A stretch of 64,000 bases of DNA from Luteimonas vadosa. Lineage in GTDB: Bacteria > Pseudomonadota > Gammaproteobacteria > Xanthomonadales > Xanthomonadaceae. Below are positions 16,616 to 25,286 of the stretch, one piece after another. The notes beneath the pieces are model-generated. The model saw nothing but the letters and a program-made list of their open reading frames with translations, had not been told where the DNA came from and ran no database searches. The stretch covers positions 868,001 to 932,000 of the forward strand of contig NZ_BAABJY010000002.1 of NCBI RefSeq assembly GCF_039543545.1, in the 5' to 3' direction. The first letter of the stretch is position 1. The number at the start of each line of letters is the position of its first letter. Made by a program: the position numbers and the translations under genes.

Positions 16616-17098
16616 ATGAACATCCGCATGATCGGCATTGCAGCAGCCACCGCCACCCTGGCTGCCTGCGCAACCACGTCCCCCAATTACGGCTATGGCA
16701 ACTCGGCGTACGGTGCGCCGCCTCCGGCCCGGGCTGCAGCGTGTTACGACTGCGGCACCGTGACACGGATCGAACTGGCCTCGAGCGGTGCGACCCGGGT
16801 ACCGAATGCAACCGGGGCGGTGCTCGGCGGCATCGTGGGCGCGGTCGCCGGCCACGAGATCTCCGACAAGACCGGCGGCAGCAAGGGCAACCAGAACGTC
16901 TCCGCCGCCGCGGGCGCGGTGGCCGGTGCGGCCGTCGGCAATGCCATCCAGAACCGGGCACAGGCGAACACGGTCTACAACATCCACGTCCGCATGGACG
17001 ATGGGCGCATGACCACGGTCAGCCAGCCCGACGACTCGGGCCTGCGCCAGGGCTCGCGCGTGCGCGTCACGGGCGGGCGCGTGTACAAGCTGCGCTGA
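16616..17098 (+). CDS. Glycine-zipper 2TM lipoprotein
   Basis: A 160-residue outer-membrane lipoprotein of the SlyB/Pcp type. CAGGAG precedes the ATG at 16616 by 6 bp. The signal peptide ends in the lipobox LAAC, so Cys17 would be lipidated. After a Tyr/Gly/Pro-rich linker and CYDCGTVTRIEL, the glycine zipper covers about residues 62-110 (AVLGGIVGAVAGHEISDKTG and AVAGAAVGNAIQNRA). It ends in a compact domain with NIHVRMDDGRMTTV and RVRVTGGRVYKLR. Members support envelope integrity under stress; the exact role here is unknown. Confidence 0.88.
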   Translation: MNIRMIGIAAATATLAACATTSPNYGYGNSAYGAPPPARAAACYDCGTVTRIELASSGATRVPNATGAVLGGIVGAVAGHEISDKTGGSKGNQNVSAAAGAVAGAAVGNAIQNRAQANTVYNIHVRMDDGRMTTVSQPDDSGLRQGSRVRVTGGRVYKLR

Positions 17099-17131
17099 GC
17101 GCGCGCGCACCGACATCCGGCAAAAACCCAG

Positions 17132-17154
17132 GACGGCCCGCATCGCGGGCCGTC
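17132..17154 (+). terminator. Terminator hairpin after the glycine-zipper lipoprotein
   Basis: A perfect 10-bp stem, GACGGCCCGC (17132-17141) pairing with GCGGGCCGTC (17145-17154), closes a 3-base loop. It is followed by a short weak T-tract (TTGCCGTT) and lies 33 bp after the lipoprotein stop. Confidence 0.7.
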
Positions 17155-17303
17155 TTGCCGTTCCAGGGCATCCCAACCGCGGATTCGCCGCAGGCGCCGC
17201 CTGCCAGACGGCTTGCCGTGGAACAGTTGCCACCCTGCATGCCGCGCCGGGTTCTGTGAGAATGCGACCGCAGTTCACGTTCCCCTCGTGAACCGGAAGC
17301 CCC

Positions 17304-17804
17304 ATGGAAGCCCAATCGATCTACTACGCGCTGGCGATCGTCTTGGTGCTCATCGGCATCGCAGGGACCATCCTTCCCGCCCTTCCTGGCCTGCCGCTGG
17401 TGTTCGCCGGCATGCTGCTGGCGGCTTGGGCAGGAGACTTCCAGCAGATCGGGCTGCCGACCGTGGTCCTGCTGGGTATCCTCACCGCCATCTCGCTGCT
17501 GATCGATTTCTGGGCGACCGCCATGGGCGCCAAGCGCGTGGGTGCGAGCCGCAAGGCTGTGATCGGGGCCATTGCAGGCACCGTCGTCGGCATCTTCTTC
17601 GGGCCCATCGGCCTGTTCGTGGGTCCGTTCGGCGGGGCCGTGCTCGGGGAACTGCTGCACGGCCGAAGGCTGGATGCCGGCGGGATCGGCAACGCCACCC
17701 GGATCGGCCTGGGCACCTGGCTGGGCATCGTGTTCGGCGTGGCGCTGAAACTGATGCTGGCGTTGGCGATGCTGGGACTGTTCGCGTGGTCGTGGTGGCG
17801 TTGA
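17304..17804 (+). CDS. DUF456-family membrane protein
   Basis: A 166-residue integral membrane protein with about four to five helices, several of them glycine-rich (GTVVGIFFGPIGLFVGPFGG). The opening YYALAIVLVLIGIAGTILPALPGLPLVFAGMLL is split by the conserved PALPGLP turn typical of DUF456. Function is unknown; glycine-rich helices are common in this family. The next gene, a phospholipase D-type enzyme, starts about 100 bp downstream on the same strand. Confidence 0.88.
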   Translation: MEAQSIYYALAIVLVLIGIAGTILPALPGLPLVFAGMLLAAWAGDFQQIGLPTVVLLGILTAISLLIDFWATAMGAKRVGASRKAVIGAIAGTVVGIFFGPIGLFVGPFGGAVLGELLHGRRLDAGGIGNATRIGLGTWLGIVFGVALKLMLALAMLGLFAWSWWR

Positions 17805-17907
17805 GCGACGGCATGCGCGAGGGGTGGCGATCCGGGCTTCACGCGACCGGCCGATCCAGGCTGGCAGGATCAAGCGGCTTTCCGCCCTGTCGAAACCCGA
17901 GGCCGTC

Positions 17908-19200
17908 GTGACCAATCGCTGGACCCGCAAGCGAACCCTGTGGACGATCGCCATCACGGCGGTGGTGACGACCTTGTGCGTGGTGCTGGCCCTGAACTTC
18001 GCCACGCCGGAGAAGAAGCTCGAGCGCAAGATCGAGCACCGCTACGCGGTCGGCGACCCGCAATTCCGCCGCGAGATGGGGGTGATGCTCGGACCGTCGA
18101 TCCTCGGCGGCAACCGCGTCACCGACCTGCAGAACGGCGACGAGATCTTCCCCGCCATGCTGGAGGCGATCCGGGGCGCCCGGGAAACGATCACCTTCGA
18201 GACCTACATCTATTGGGAAGGCGAGGTCGGCAAGTGGTTCGCCGATGCGCTGTCGGAGCGGGCACGCGCCGGCGTCGAGGTCAGGACCATCATCGACTGG
18301 GTCGGCAGCATGAGCATGGAGGAGGCCCTGCTCGAGCAGATGGAGGAAGCGGGGGTGCATGTCGAGCGCTACCGCCCGCTGCACTGGTACACCCTGGCGA
18401 GGATGAACAACCGCACCCACCGCAAGCTGCTCGTCGTGGACGGGCGGATCGGCTTCACCGGCGGCGTGGGCATCGGCGACCCGTGGCAGGGCGACGCGCA
18501 GGACCCGGAACACTGGCGCGACGTGCATTTCCGCATCGAGGGTCCGGTCGTCGGCCAGATGCAGGCAACCTTCAACGACAACTGGATCAAGACCACCGGC
18601 CAGGTCCTCAACGGGGAGAAATACTTCCCGGTGTTGCCTGCCGCAGGGGACATGCCGGCGCACATGTTCCACAGTTCGCCCGCGGGCGGCAGCGAAAGCA
18701 TGCACCTGATGTACCTGATGTCGATCGCGGCTGCTGAACGCTCCATCGACCTGTCCGCAGCCTATTTCATCCCCGACAACCTGTTGACGCAGGCGTTGAT
18801 CACCGCCCGTCGCCGCGGCGTCCGCGTCCGGGTGCTGGTCCCCGGGGACAATACCGACTCCGATGCCGCACGCATGGCCTCGCGTGCGGACTGGGGTCCG
18901 CTGCTCCTCGCCGGCGTGGAGATCTTCGAGTACGGACCGACGATGTTCCACAACAAGGTCCTGCTGGTCGACCGGCAGATGGCCTCCGTGGGCTCCACCA
19001 ACTTCGACCTGCGCTCGCTGCGGCTCAACGACGAGGCGAGCCTCAATGTCTACCACCGCGGCTTCGCCGAACACATGACCCGTGTCTTCGAGGCCGACCT
19101 GGCGTTGAGCAAGAAGTACGATTATGCGAGGTGGCGTGACCGGCCGCTCTCGGACAAGCTCTGGGAAAAGTTCGTCTTGCCGATCAAGACCCAGCTCTGA
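17908..19200 (+). CDS. Cardiolipin synthase-like phospholipase D enzyme
   Basis: Membrane-bound phospholipase D-superfamily transferase, probably making cardiolipin from phosphatidylglycerol. From the GTG at 17908 (GAGG 5 bp upstream) it has 430 residues with one N-terminal helix at about 10-32. Two HKD motifs are intact: H171-R-K173-LLVV-D178 followed by GRIGFTGG, and H348-N-K350-VLLV-D355 followed by an SVGSTNFDLRS segment. The arrangement, with FIPDNLLTQALITA between the two, matches ClsB/ClsA-type synthases. A GTG at 17824 in the same frame would add 28 residues without homology. The gene symbol is withheld because the family has several paralogues. Confidence 0.85.
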   Translation: MTNRWTRKRTLWTIAITAVVTTLCVVLALNFATPEKKLERKIEHRYAVGDPQFRREMGVMLGPSILGGNRVTDLQNGDEIFPAMLEAIRGARETITFETYIYWEGEVGKWFADALSERARAGVEVRTIIDWVGSMSMEEALLEQMEEAGVHVERYRPLHWYTLARMNNRTHRKLLVVDGRIGFTGGVGIGDPWQGDAQDPEHWRDVHFRIEGPVVGQMQATFNDNWIKTTGQVLNGEKYFPVLPAAGDMPAHMFHSSPAGGSESMHLMYLMSIAAAERSIDLSAAYFIPDNLLTQALITARRRGVRVRVLVPGDNTDSDAARMASRADWGPLLLAGVEIFEYGPTMFHNKVLLVDRQMASVGSTNFDLRSLRLNDEASLNVYHRGFAEHMTRVFEADLALSKKYDYARWRDRPLSDKLWEKFVLPIKTQL

Positions 19201-19257
19201 GCGCTGGACCGGCGTGCCCGACGCTGGCGCGCCACGACCGGGCCCGTGCGTCGGCGT

Positions 19258-20838
19258 TCAAGCGTCCACGGTGACCGGGATGCCGCCGAGGCGGCCGACG
19301 ATCTTTTCGCGCCAGGCCCGCGGCCCGCTCTTGTGCACCGACTCGCCCGCGGAATCCACCGCCACAGTCACCGGCATGTCCTGCACCGTGAACTCGTAGA
19401 TCGCCTCCATGCCCAGGTCCTCGAACGCCACCACGCGCGCGGCCTTGATCGCCTTGGACACCAGGTAGGCGGCGCCGCCGACCGCCATCAGGTAGACCGA
19501 CCGATGCTTTCGGATCGCCTCGATCGCCGCTTCGCCGCGTTCTGCCTTGCCGACCATGCCCATCAGCCCGGTCTGCGCCAGGATCTGCTCGGTGAACTTG
19601 TCCATGCGGGTCGCCGTCGTCGGGCCCGCCGGGCCGACGGCTTCGTCGCGCACGGGATCGACCGGGCCAACGTAATAGATGAAGCGGCCCTTGAGGTCGA
19701 CCGGCAGGAGCTCGCCCCGATCGAGCATGCCGACCAGCCGCTTGTGCGCGGCGTCGCGGCCCGTCAGCAGCTTGCCGCTCAGCAGCAGGGTTTCACCCGG
19801 CTTCCATGAGCCGACCTCCTCGCGCGTCACGGTGTAGAGGTCGACGCGCCGGCCCTTGCTGGCGTCGTAGGTCAGCCGGGGCCAGTCCTCCAGCGACGGC
19901 GGATCCAGCATCACCGACCCGCTGCCATCGAGCACGAAATGCGCGTGCCGGGTGGCGGCGCAGTTTGGGATCATCGCCACCGGAAGGTTGGCGGCATGGG
20001 TCGGATAGTCCCGGACCTTGACGTCGAGCACGGTGGTGAGCCCGCCCAGGCCCTGCGCGCCGATGCCCAGCGCATTGACCTTCTCGAACAGTTCGATGCG
20101 CAACTCCTCCAGGCGGTTCGCCGGCCCGCGCGCCTTGAGGTCGACGATGTCGATCGGCTCCATCAGCGCTTCCTTGGCCAGCAGCATCGCCTTTTCGGCG
20201 GTGCCGCCGATGCCGATGCCCAGCATGCCCGGCGGGCACCAGCCCGCGCCCATCGTCGGCACGGTTTTCAGCACCCAGTCGACGATCGAGTCGGACGGGT
20301 TGAGCATGGCGAACTTCGACTTGGCCTCGGAACCGCCGCCCTTTGCGGCGACGATCACGTCGACCGTGTTCCCCGGGACGACGGAAACGTTGACCACCGC
20401 CGGGGTGTTGTCGCCGGTGTTGCGACGTCCACCTGCCGGGTCGGCCAGCACGCTGGCACGCAGCTTGTTGTCCGGATGGTTGTAGGCGCGGCGCACGCCT
20501 TCGTTGACCATGTCCTCGACGCCCATCGTGGCGCCCCCCCACCGCACGTCCATGCCGATCTTCAGGAAGACGGTGACGATGCCGGTGTCCTGGCAGATGG
20601 GGCGATGACCCTCGGCGCACATCCGCGAGTTGACCAGGATCTGCGCCATCGCGTCCTTGGCGGCCGGGGACTCCTCGCGTTCGTAGGCGGCGGCGAGGCC
20701 GCGGATGTAGTCGACCGGGTGGTAATAGCTGATGTACTGCAGGGCGTCGGCGACGCTGTCGATGAAGTCGTCCTGCTGGATCGTGGCGGGGGTGGCTGGG
20801 GTCACGGCGGGCTCGTCGGCGCGGGAATGCGGCGGCAT
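19258..20838 (-). CDS. fumA: Class I (iron-sulfur) fumarate hydratase
   Basis: Hydrates fumarate to L-malate in the TCA cycle; oxygen-sensitive [4Fe-4S] enzyme with alpha and beta parts in one 526-residue chain. Likely cluster ligands are in GHRPICQDTG (Cys82), GAGWCPPGMLGIGIGG and IPNCAATRHAHF. The C-terminal beta part has SGKLLTGRDAAHKR, VGPAGPTTATRMD and EAIYEFTVQDMPVTV. It belongs to the FumA/FumB/TtdAB class, not the FumC class. The ATG at 20838 is used; a GTG at 20805 would trim 11 weakly conserved residues. It lies alone on the minus strand, divergent from the ECF sigma gene. Confidence 0.93.
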   Translation of the reverse strand: MPPHSRADEPAVTPATPATIQQDDFIDSVADALQYISYYHPVDYIRGLAAAYEREESPAAKDAMAQILVNSRMCAEGHRPICQDTGIVTVFLKIGMDVRWGGATMGVEDMVNEGVRRAYNHPDNKLRASVLADPAGGRRNTGDNTPAVVNVSVVPGNTVDVIVAAKGGGSEAKSKFAMLNPSDSIVDWVLKTVPTMGAGWCPPGMLGIGIGGTAEKAMLLAKEALMEPIDIVDLKARGPANRLEELRIELFEKVNALGIGAQGLGGLTTVLDVKVRDYPTHAANLPVAMIPNCAATRHAHFVLDGSGSVMLDPPSLEDWPRLTYDASKGRRVDLYTVTREEVGSWKPGETLLLSGKLLTGRDAAHKRLVGMLDRGELLPVDLKGRFIYYVGPVDPVRDEAVGPAGPTTATRMDKFTEQILAQTGLMGMVGKAERGEAAIEAIRKHRSVYLMAVGGAAYLVSKAIKAARVVAFEDLGMEAIYEFTVQDMPVTVAVDSAGESVHKSGPRAWREKIVGRLGGIPVTVDA

Positions 20839-20901
20839 TCTACGCCGGGGCCCGGCACCCCCCTCTTAAACCCCACGGTCGCCGCGTGCATCCCAGTGAC
20901 T

Positions 20902-21492
20902 ATGCTGATGGCCGCGATGACCGATACCCTGCCCGCCCATCCGTCGCCGACGGCCACGGACGCCTGCGAGGAAGCCCTCGTCCGCGCGTCCAGCGCTGGG
21001 GATGCGTCGGCGTTCGAGTCCCTCTACCGCCGCCATGTCGGACGCGTCCACGGCGTGATCCTCCGACTGGTGGGCCAGGATGGCGCCCGTGCCGAGGACC
21101 TGACGCAGGAGGCCTTCGTGAGGGCCTGGCAGGCACTGCCCGGCTACCGTTTCGAAAGCGCCTTCGGGACCTGGCTCTACCGCCTGGCGACCAACACGGC
21201 GCTGATGGAACTCCGCTCCCGACGCGCAGCCCCGACGTTCGAGGACGCCGAGGCGATCGACGCATCGGCCGAGCCCCCCACGCGAACGCATGGCCCGGGC
21301 CTGTCGCACGACCTGGACCGTGGCGTCGCCAGCCTTCCGCCGCGCGCCCGGGCCGTGCTCGTGCTGCACGACATCGAAGGCTGGACCCACCAGGAAATCG
21401 GCGACGCGCTGGAGATGGCCGTCGGCAGTTCCAAGGCCCAGCTGCACCGCGCCCGCAAGCTCTTGCGGGCCCGCTTCGGAGGCACCCCATGA
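20902..21492 (+). CDS. ECF-type RNA polymerase sigma factor
   Basis: Extracytoplasmic-function sigma factor, up to 196 residues. Region 2 contains SLYRRHVGRVHGVILRLVG and EDLTQEAFVRAWQALPGY with FGTWLYRLATNTALMELRSR. Region 4 contains SLPPRARAVLVLHDIEGWTHQEIG and the helix-turn-helix ALEMAVGSSKAQLHRARKLLR. Three in-frame ATGs occur at 20902, 20908 and 20917; none has a good ribosome site, and TATGCT at 20901-20906 could be a -10 element that would leave 20917 as a near-leaderless start. Its stop overlaps the next ATG by 4 bp, so the following membrane protein is presumably its anti-sigma factor. Confidence 0.93.
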   Translation: MLMAAMTDTLPAHPSPTATDACEEALVRASSAGDASAFESLYRRHVGRVHGVILRLVGQDGARAEDLTQEAFVRAWQALPGYRFESAFGTWLYRLATNTALMELRSRRAAPTFEDAEAIDASAEPPTRTHGPGLSHDLDRGVASLPPRARAVLVLHDIEGWTHQEIGDALEMAVGSSKAQLHRARKLLRARFGGTP

Positions 21493-22028
21493 CCGATCGC
21501 AACTTCGAACCCGGAAACGACGATTTCCCGGCCGCATTGCGCCTGCAGCTTCGCAATCGCCGCCGGGATGCGATGCCCGCCACCGACCTGTGGCCCGGGA
21601 TCGCCTCGCGGATTGCCGGGCCACGACCCGCCGCACGCCCCGACCCGCTCCGTGAGCGTCCCGCCGCCGGTGTTCCGCGCATCGGGTCGCTGGCGATTGC
21701 CGCCTCCCTGGTGCTCGCCCTCGCGCTTGGCTGGCAGCTGCGACTGGACACGGTGACCGACCCCGCGCCGGGCGGCAACGCGCCCTCACCGCTGCTGCTG
21801 CGCCAGGCGAGCGCCCTGGATCGCGAATACCAGGCAGCCCTGCAGGAAGCCCAGGCTGCCCGCCCCGGCACCGCCGATGAAGCGGCGCTTGGCGTGCTCG
21901 ATCGCAGCGCCGCCCAGATCCATGACGCACTCGAACGCAACCCCCACTCGGAATTCCTCCTCGACCAGCTGGGCAACGTCTACCGCCAGCGCCTGGAGCT
22001 GACGCTCGCCCTTCCCCGCACCCCCTGA
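21489..22028 (+). CDS. Probable membrane anti-sigma factor
   Basis: A 179-residue single-pass protein. The cytoplasmic part (about 1-60) contains ALRLQLRNRRRDAMPATDLWPGIASRI, resembling the N-terminal binding region of many putative ECF anti-sigma proteins. One transmembrane helix follows at about 64-80. The periplasmic part is helical, with SALDREYQAALQEAQAARPG and LLDQLGNVYRQRLELTLAL. It overlaps the ECF sigma gene by 4 bp (ATGA) and a DUF4097 gene follows 19 bp after its stop. Function is inferred from this arrangement; no zinc-binding HxxxCxxC motif is visible. Confidence 0.72.
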   Translation: MTDRNFEPGNDDFPAALRLQLRNRRRDAMPATDLWPGIASRIAGPRPAARPDPLRERPAAGVPRIGSLAIAASLVLALALGWQLRLDTVTDPAPGGNAPSPLLLRQASALDREYQAALQEAQAARPGTADEAALGVLDRSAAQIHDALERNPHSEFLLDQLGNVYRQRLELTLALPRTP

Positions 22029-22047
22029 TCCCTTCCGGAGATTCGAC

Positions 22048-22929
22048 ATGAACCGCTTGCCCCTGCTCCTGCTGCTGACCGCCCTGTGCCTTCCGGCGTG
22101 GGCCGCCACGCCCATCGCCGAAACCCGCGCGCTCGATTCGCGGGGAACCGTTGAAATCGAGAACCTGAAGGGGCGCATCGAAGTCCGCAGCTGGGACCGC
22201 CCCGAAGTCCGCCTCAGCGGCAGCTTGGGCAACGGCGTCGAACGGCTGGTCGTGGAAGGGAGCGGGCAGCGGTTGTCGGTGAAGGTCAAGTACCCGCGCA
22301 ATGGCCGGAACACCGAACCCACGACGCTGATCCTCGACGTGCCGACGCTGGCGTCGCTGGACATCGAATCGGTCTCGGCCGATGTCTCGGTCACCGGCAA
22401 TGCCGGGCGCACGCTCGACATCGAGAGCGTCAGCGGCGAAGTGCAGGCCGCCGGCGCGCCGGGCAAGGCCCGGTTCGAGACGGTCAGCGGAAACCAGCAG
22501 CTCACCTTGAACAGCAACGATGTCTCCGCCGAGAGCGTCAGCGGCCGCATCCGCCTCATGGGTCGTCTCGGCGGCGAAATACAGGCCGAGAACGTGTCCG
22601 GCGACATCGACATCGACACGCGCGGCGAACGGCCTACCCAGGTCAAGACCAGCAGCGTGTCGGGCGATACGTCAGTGCGGACGGGTCTCGCCAACGGCGG
22701 CAGCATCGACGTCGAATCGCTCAGCGGCAAGGTCCGCCTCGAACTGCCCGCCGACCTGTCGGCGCGGGTGCGCGGGGAGAGTTTCAGCGGCCGGTTGTCC
22801 GCCCCCGGCGCAAGCATCAACAAGGCCAAGTACGGCCCGGGCTCGGATTTCGACCACCGCTACGGCAACGGGAGCGGCCAGGTCCGGATCGAGACCTTTT
22901 CCGGCAACGCGGAGCTCGTGCTCCGGTAG
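22048..22929 (+). CDS. DUF4097 secreted beta-repeat protein
   Basis: A 293-residue exported protein with a clear signal peptide, MNRLPLLLLLTALCLPAWA, and CCGGAG upstream of the ATG at 22048. The mature part is a series of short beta repeats, each carrying a variant of the motif E-S-V-S-G or similar (ESVSA, ESVSG, ETVSG, ESVSG, ENVSG, SSVSG, ESLSG, ESFSG, ETFSG). They are spaced about 17-25 residues apart. This is the DUF4097 putative-adhesin pattern and suggests a right-handed beta-solenoid. It follows the sigma/anti-sigma pair closely and is probably part of that operon and regulon. Function is unknown. Confidence 0.88.
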   Translation: MNRLPLLLLLTALCLPAWAATPIAETRALDSRGTVEIENLKGRIEVRSWDRPEVRLSGSLGNGVERLVVEGSGQRLSVKVKYPRNGRNTEPTTLILDVPTLASLDIESVSADVSVTGNAGRTLDIESVSGEVQAAGAPGKARFETVSGNQQLTLNSNDVSAESVSGRIRLMGRLGGEIQAENVSGDIDIDTRGERPTQVKTSSVSGDTSVRTGLANGGSIDVESLSGKVRLELPADLSARVRGESFSGRLSAPGASINKAKYGPGSDFDHRYGNGSGQVRIETFSGNAELVLR

Positions 22930-22943
22930 ACGCCGCGTCCGGG

Positions 22944-22972
22944 GATGCGCGGGCGACGCGGGCCCGCGCATC
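22944..22972. terminator. Hairpin between convergent genes, possible two-way terminator
   Basis: GATGCGCGGGC (22944-22954) pairs perfectly over 11 bp with GCCCGCGCATC (22962-22972) around a 7-base loop. It lies in the 63-bp gap between the DUF4097 gene and the convergent DUF488 gene. No strong T-tract follows on either strand, so termination is only a guess. Confidence 0.45.
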
Positions 22973-22992
22973 ACCTGCCCTTCCACCTGCAC

Positions 22993-23535
22993 TCAGAACA
23001 AGTCGGGCTGCGCATCCGGCGGCCGCCCGTAGTGCAGCCGCCCATCGACGATCGACGCCGCCGAGGTATACGGGTGCGCGGACACGTTCCCCGGCGCGAG
23101 CAGGTGCAGCACCTCCCAGCCACGCACCTTGAAATCGTCGGCGATCAGGCCGCGATGGCACCGCCACCACACCGCCTCGGCGCACAAGACCGCGGTCGGC
23201 GAGCGGGCGGCGGTTTCCTCGAGACGCCCTCGGGCATCCGCGTACTCGGGCTGCTGCATGTAATCGGCGTAGCCCCGGAAAGCCGCGTTGCGCCACGCGG
23301 TATTGCCGGAACCCTCCCGCGGCGGACGGCGTCCGCCGAGCTCCGGCAGTGCCAGGTATCCGATCCCGGCGGCCGGCAGTGCCTGGCGCATGGTTTCGCC
23401 GCCGAAATGCGGATGGCGCCGGGACCCGGCGAATCGACGCACGTCCGCCAGCGTGGTGATGCCCGCCGATTGCAGCATGTCGACGAATGCCCGCCAATCG
23501 CGGGTCGAGTGACCGATCGTCCAGAGCGTCCGCAC
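22993..23535 (-). CDS. DUF488-family protein
   Basis: A 180-residue protein starting at a GTG (23535). It opens LWTIGHSTRDWRAFVDMLQ, the standard DUF488 N-terminus, followed by LADVRRFAGSRRHPHF. A central CAEAVWWRCHRGLIAD segment contains the conserved Cys, Arg and His cluster. The fold is believed to be Rossmann-like and the biochemical role is unknown. It is convergent with the DUF4097 gene and 71 bp from the divergent UbiB-like gene. Confidence 0.88.
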   Translation of the reverse strand: MRTLWTIGHSTRDWRAFVDMLQSAGITTLADVRRFAGSRRHPHFGGETMRQALPAAGIGYLALPELGGRRPPREGSGNTAWRNAAFRGYADYMQQPEYADARGRLEETAARSPTAVLCAEAVWWRCHRGLIADDFKVRGWEVLHLLAPGNVSAHPYTSAASIVDGRLHYGRPPDAQPDLF

Positions 23536-23606
23536 GCCAGCCTCCGGTGAAATGCCTGTTGACGCCGGCGCGGGTAGCCTGACCGCCTACCCAGCCGGAC
23601 ACCACG

Positions 23607-25286
23607 ATGAACGCACCCGACGGCAAGAGCCGGACCACGCAGATCCTGGGGTTCCTCCTGAAGTATCGCAACGCGGGGATCTTCTCGGGCATGGACGTCG
23701 ATGCCGCGGCGCTCGACGAGGACATCGATGCCTCGGGACTCGAAGGTTCTCCGGAAGCGTTCGTCGACGACCTGGAGGCGCTCGGCCCGACGTTCATCAA
23801 GCTCGGGCAGGCCTTGTCGACCCGCCCGGACATGGTGCCCGGTCCCTACCTGATCGCCCTGGAGCGGATGCAGGACGACGTCGATCCCATGCCCTTCGAC
23901 GATGTGCGCGCAACGATCGAGGACGGCCTCGGGGTACGTCTGAACAAGTTATTCCTGGCCTTCGACGAGACGCCGCTCGGCAGCGCTTCGCTGGCCCAGG
24001 TCCATCGCGCGACATTGCGCGACGGCCGCGAGGTGGCGGTCAAGGTGCAGCGCCCCGACATCGTCGATCAGATCCACGGCGACCTCGACGCACTTTCCGG
24101 ACTCGCCCAGAAGGTCGACCGGATGACCGACATCGGCCGCCGCGTCCGCTTCGCCGACTGGGTCAACGAATTCCGCAAGACGCTGTTGGCCGAGCTCGAT
24201 TACCGCACCGAGGCCGAGAACCTGGAGCGCTTCAGCGCCCACTTCGAGGACTACCCGGAGCTCTTCGTGCCGCAACCGCTCTGGGACCTGACCTGCAAGA
24301 CCGTGCTGACGATGGGGCTGGTCCACGGCGTCAAGGCCACCGACATCACCGGCCTGCAGCGCACTGAGCGCTCGCTCGGGCCCCTGGCCAGCGCGTTGAT
24401 GCGGGGCTACCTGGACCAGGTGTTCGTGCATGGCGAGATCCACGCCGACCCCCACCCGGGCAACCTGCTGGTCACCGAGGACGACCGGATCGGGCTGCTC
24501 GACCTGGGTATGGTGGCGCACGTGCCACCCAAGCAACGCGAGCGCCTGCTCAAGCTGCTCTTCGCCGCGGTCGACGGCCGGGGCGAGGAAGTCGCCGCGG
24601 AAGCCGTCGCCATGGGCACCCGCCTCGATGACTTCGACCAGGAACGGTATTACCGCGACACGGGGCAGATGGTGTCGCGCTATGCCGCCCGTTCCGGTGC
24701 GCGGTCGCAGAGCGAAGGGCGGCTGATGCTCGAGCTCGTGCGCCTCGCCACCTCCTGCGGCTTGCGCACGCCGCCGGAAATGAGCCTGCTCGGCAAGACC
24801 CTGCTCAACCTCGAGGCGGTGGCCAATGCGCTCGATCCCGAGCTGGACGTCAAGCAGGTGATCGAGGAGCATCTGGACCAGGTGATGCGGTTGCGCCTGC
24901 GCAAGTCGTTCTCGCCCGCGCACATGGCCACCGATCTGATGGAGATCCAGAGCCTGCTGCGCGAGGCGCCGCGGAAACTCGCCGACCTGCTGTCCCTGCT
25001 GGCCGACAACCGCCTGCAGGTCCGCGTCACCGGGCTGGAGGAGTCCCGGCTGCTGGAGAACATGCAGAAGATCGCAAACCGGATCAGTGCCGGCATCATC
25101 AGCGCGGCTTTCATCGTCGCCGCCGCGATGATGATGGACAGCGCAAATGCTCCACGATTGTTCGGACATCCGGCGGTGGCCCTCGTGCTGCTGCTCATCG
25201 GAGCCGCGCTGGGCATCGCCATCGTGGTCAGCGCCTTGCTCGGTGACCGGCGCGCGAAGCGCCATGAGGAACCGGGTCCGCGATGA
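23607..25286 (+). CDS. ABC1/UbiB-family atypical kinase
   Basis: A 559-residue member of the ABC1/ADCK/UbiB family, which supports ubiquinone biosynthesis or lipid handling. The family KxGQ motif appears as FIKLGQALSTRPD at residues 63-75. The ATP-binding Lys is in VAVKVQRPDI. The catalytic and metal segments are EIHADPHPGNLLV and LLDLGMV. Two C-terminal membrane helices follow (about 498-520 and 525-545). It may not be the ubiquinone-pathway UbiB itself, because ubiE and ubiJ are absent nearby and a second paralogue often exists in this group. The stop overlaps the next start by 4 bp. Confidence 0.9.
   Translation: MNAPDGKSRTTQILGFLLKYRNAGIFSGMDVDAAALDEDIDASGLEGSPEAFVDDLEALGPTFIKLGQALSTRPDMVPGPYLIALERMQDDVDPMPFDDVRATIEDGLGVRLNKLFLAFDETPLGSASLAQVHRATLRDGREVAVKVQRPDIVDQIHGDLDALSGLAQKVDRMTDIGRRVRFADWVNEFRKTLLAELDYRTEAENLERFSAHFEDYPELFVPQPLWDLTCKTVLTMGLVHGVKATDITGLQRTERSLGPLASALMRGYLDQVFVHGEIHADPHPGNLLVTEDDRIGLLDLGMVAHVPPKQRERLLKLLFAAVDGRGEEVAAEAVAMGTRLDDFDQERYYRDTGQMVSRYAARSGARSQSEGRLMLELVRLATSCGLRTPPEMSLLGKTLLNLEAVANALDPELDVKQVIEEHLDQVMRLRLRKSFSPAHMATDLMEIQSLLREAPRKLADLLSLLADNRLQVRVTGLEESRLLENMQKIANRISAGIISAAFIVAAAMMMDSANAPRLFGHPAVALVLLLIGAALGIAIVVSALLGDRRAKRHEEPGPR

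Noticed and set aside
23607..25286. Naming the ABC1 kinase ubiB
   Set aside because: ubiE and ubiJ are not adjacent, and paralogues of this family exist. Only the family name is used.
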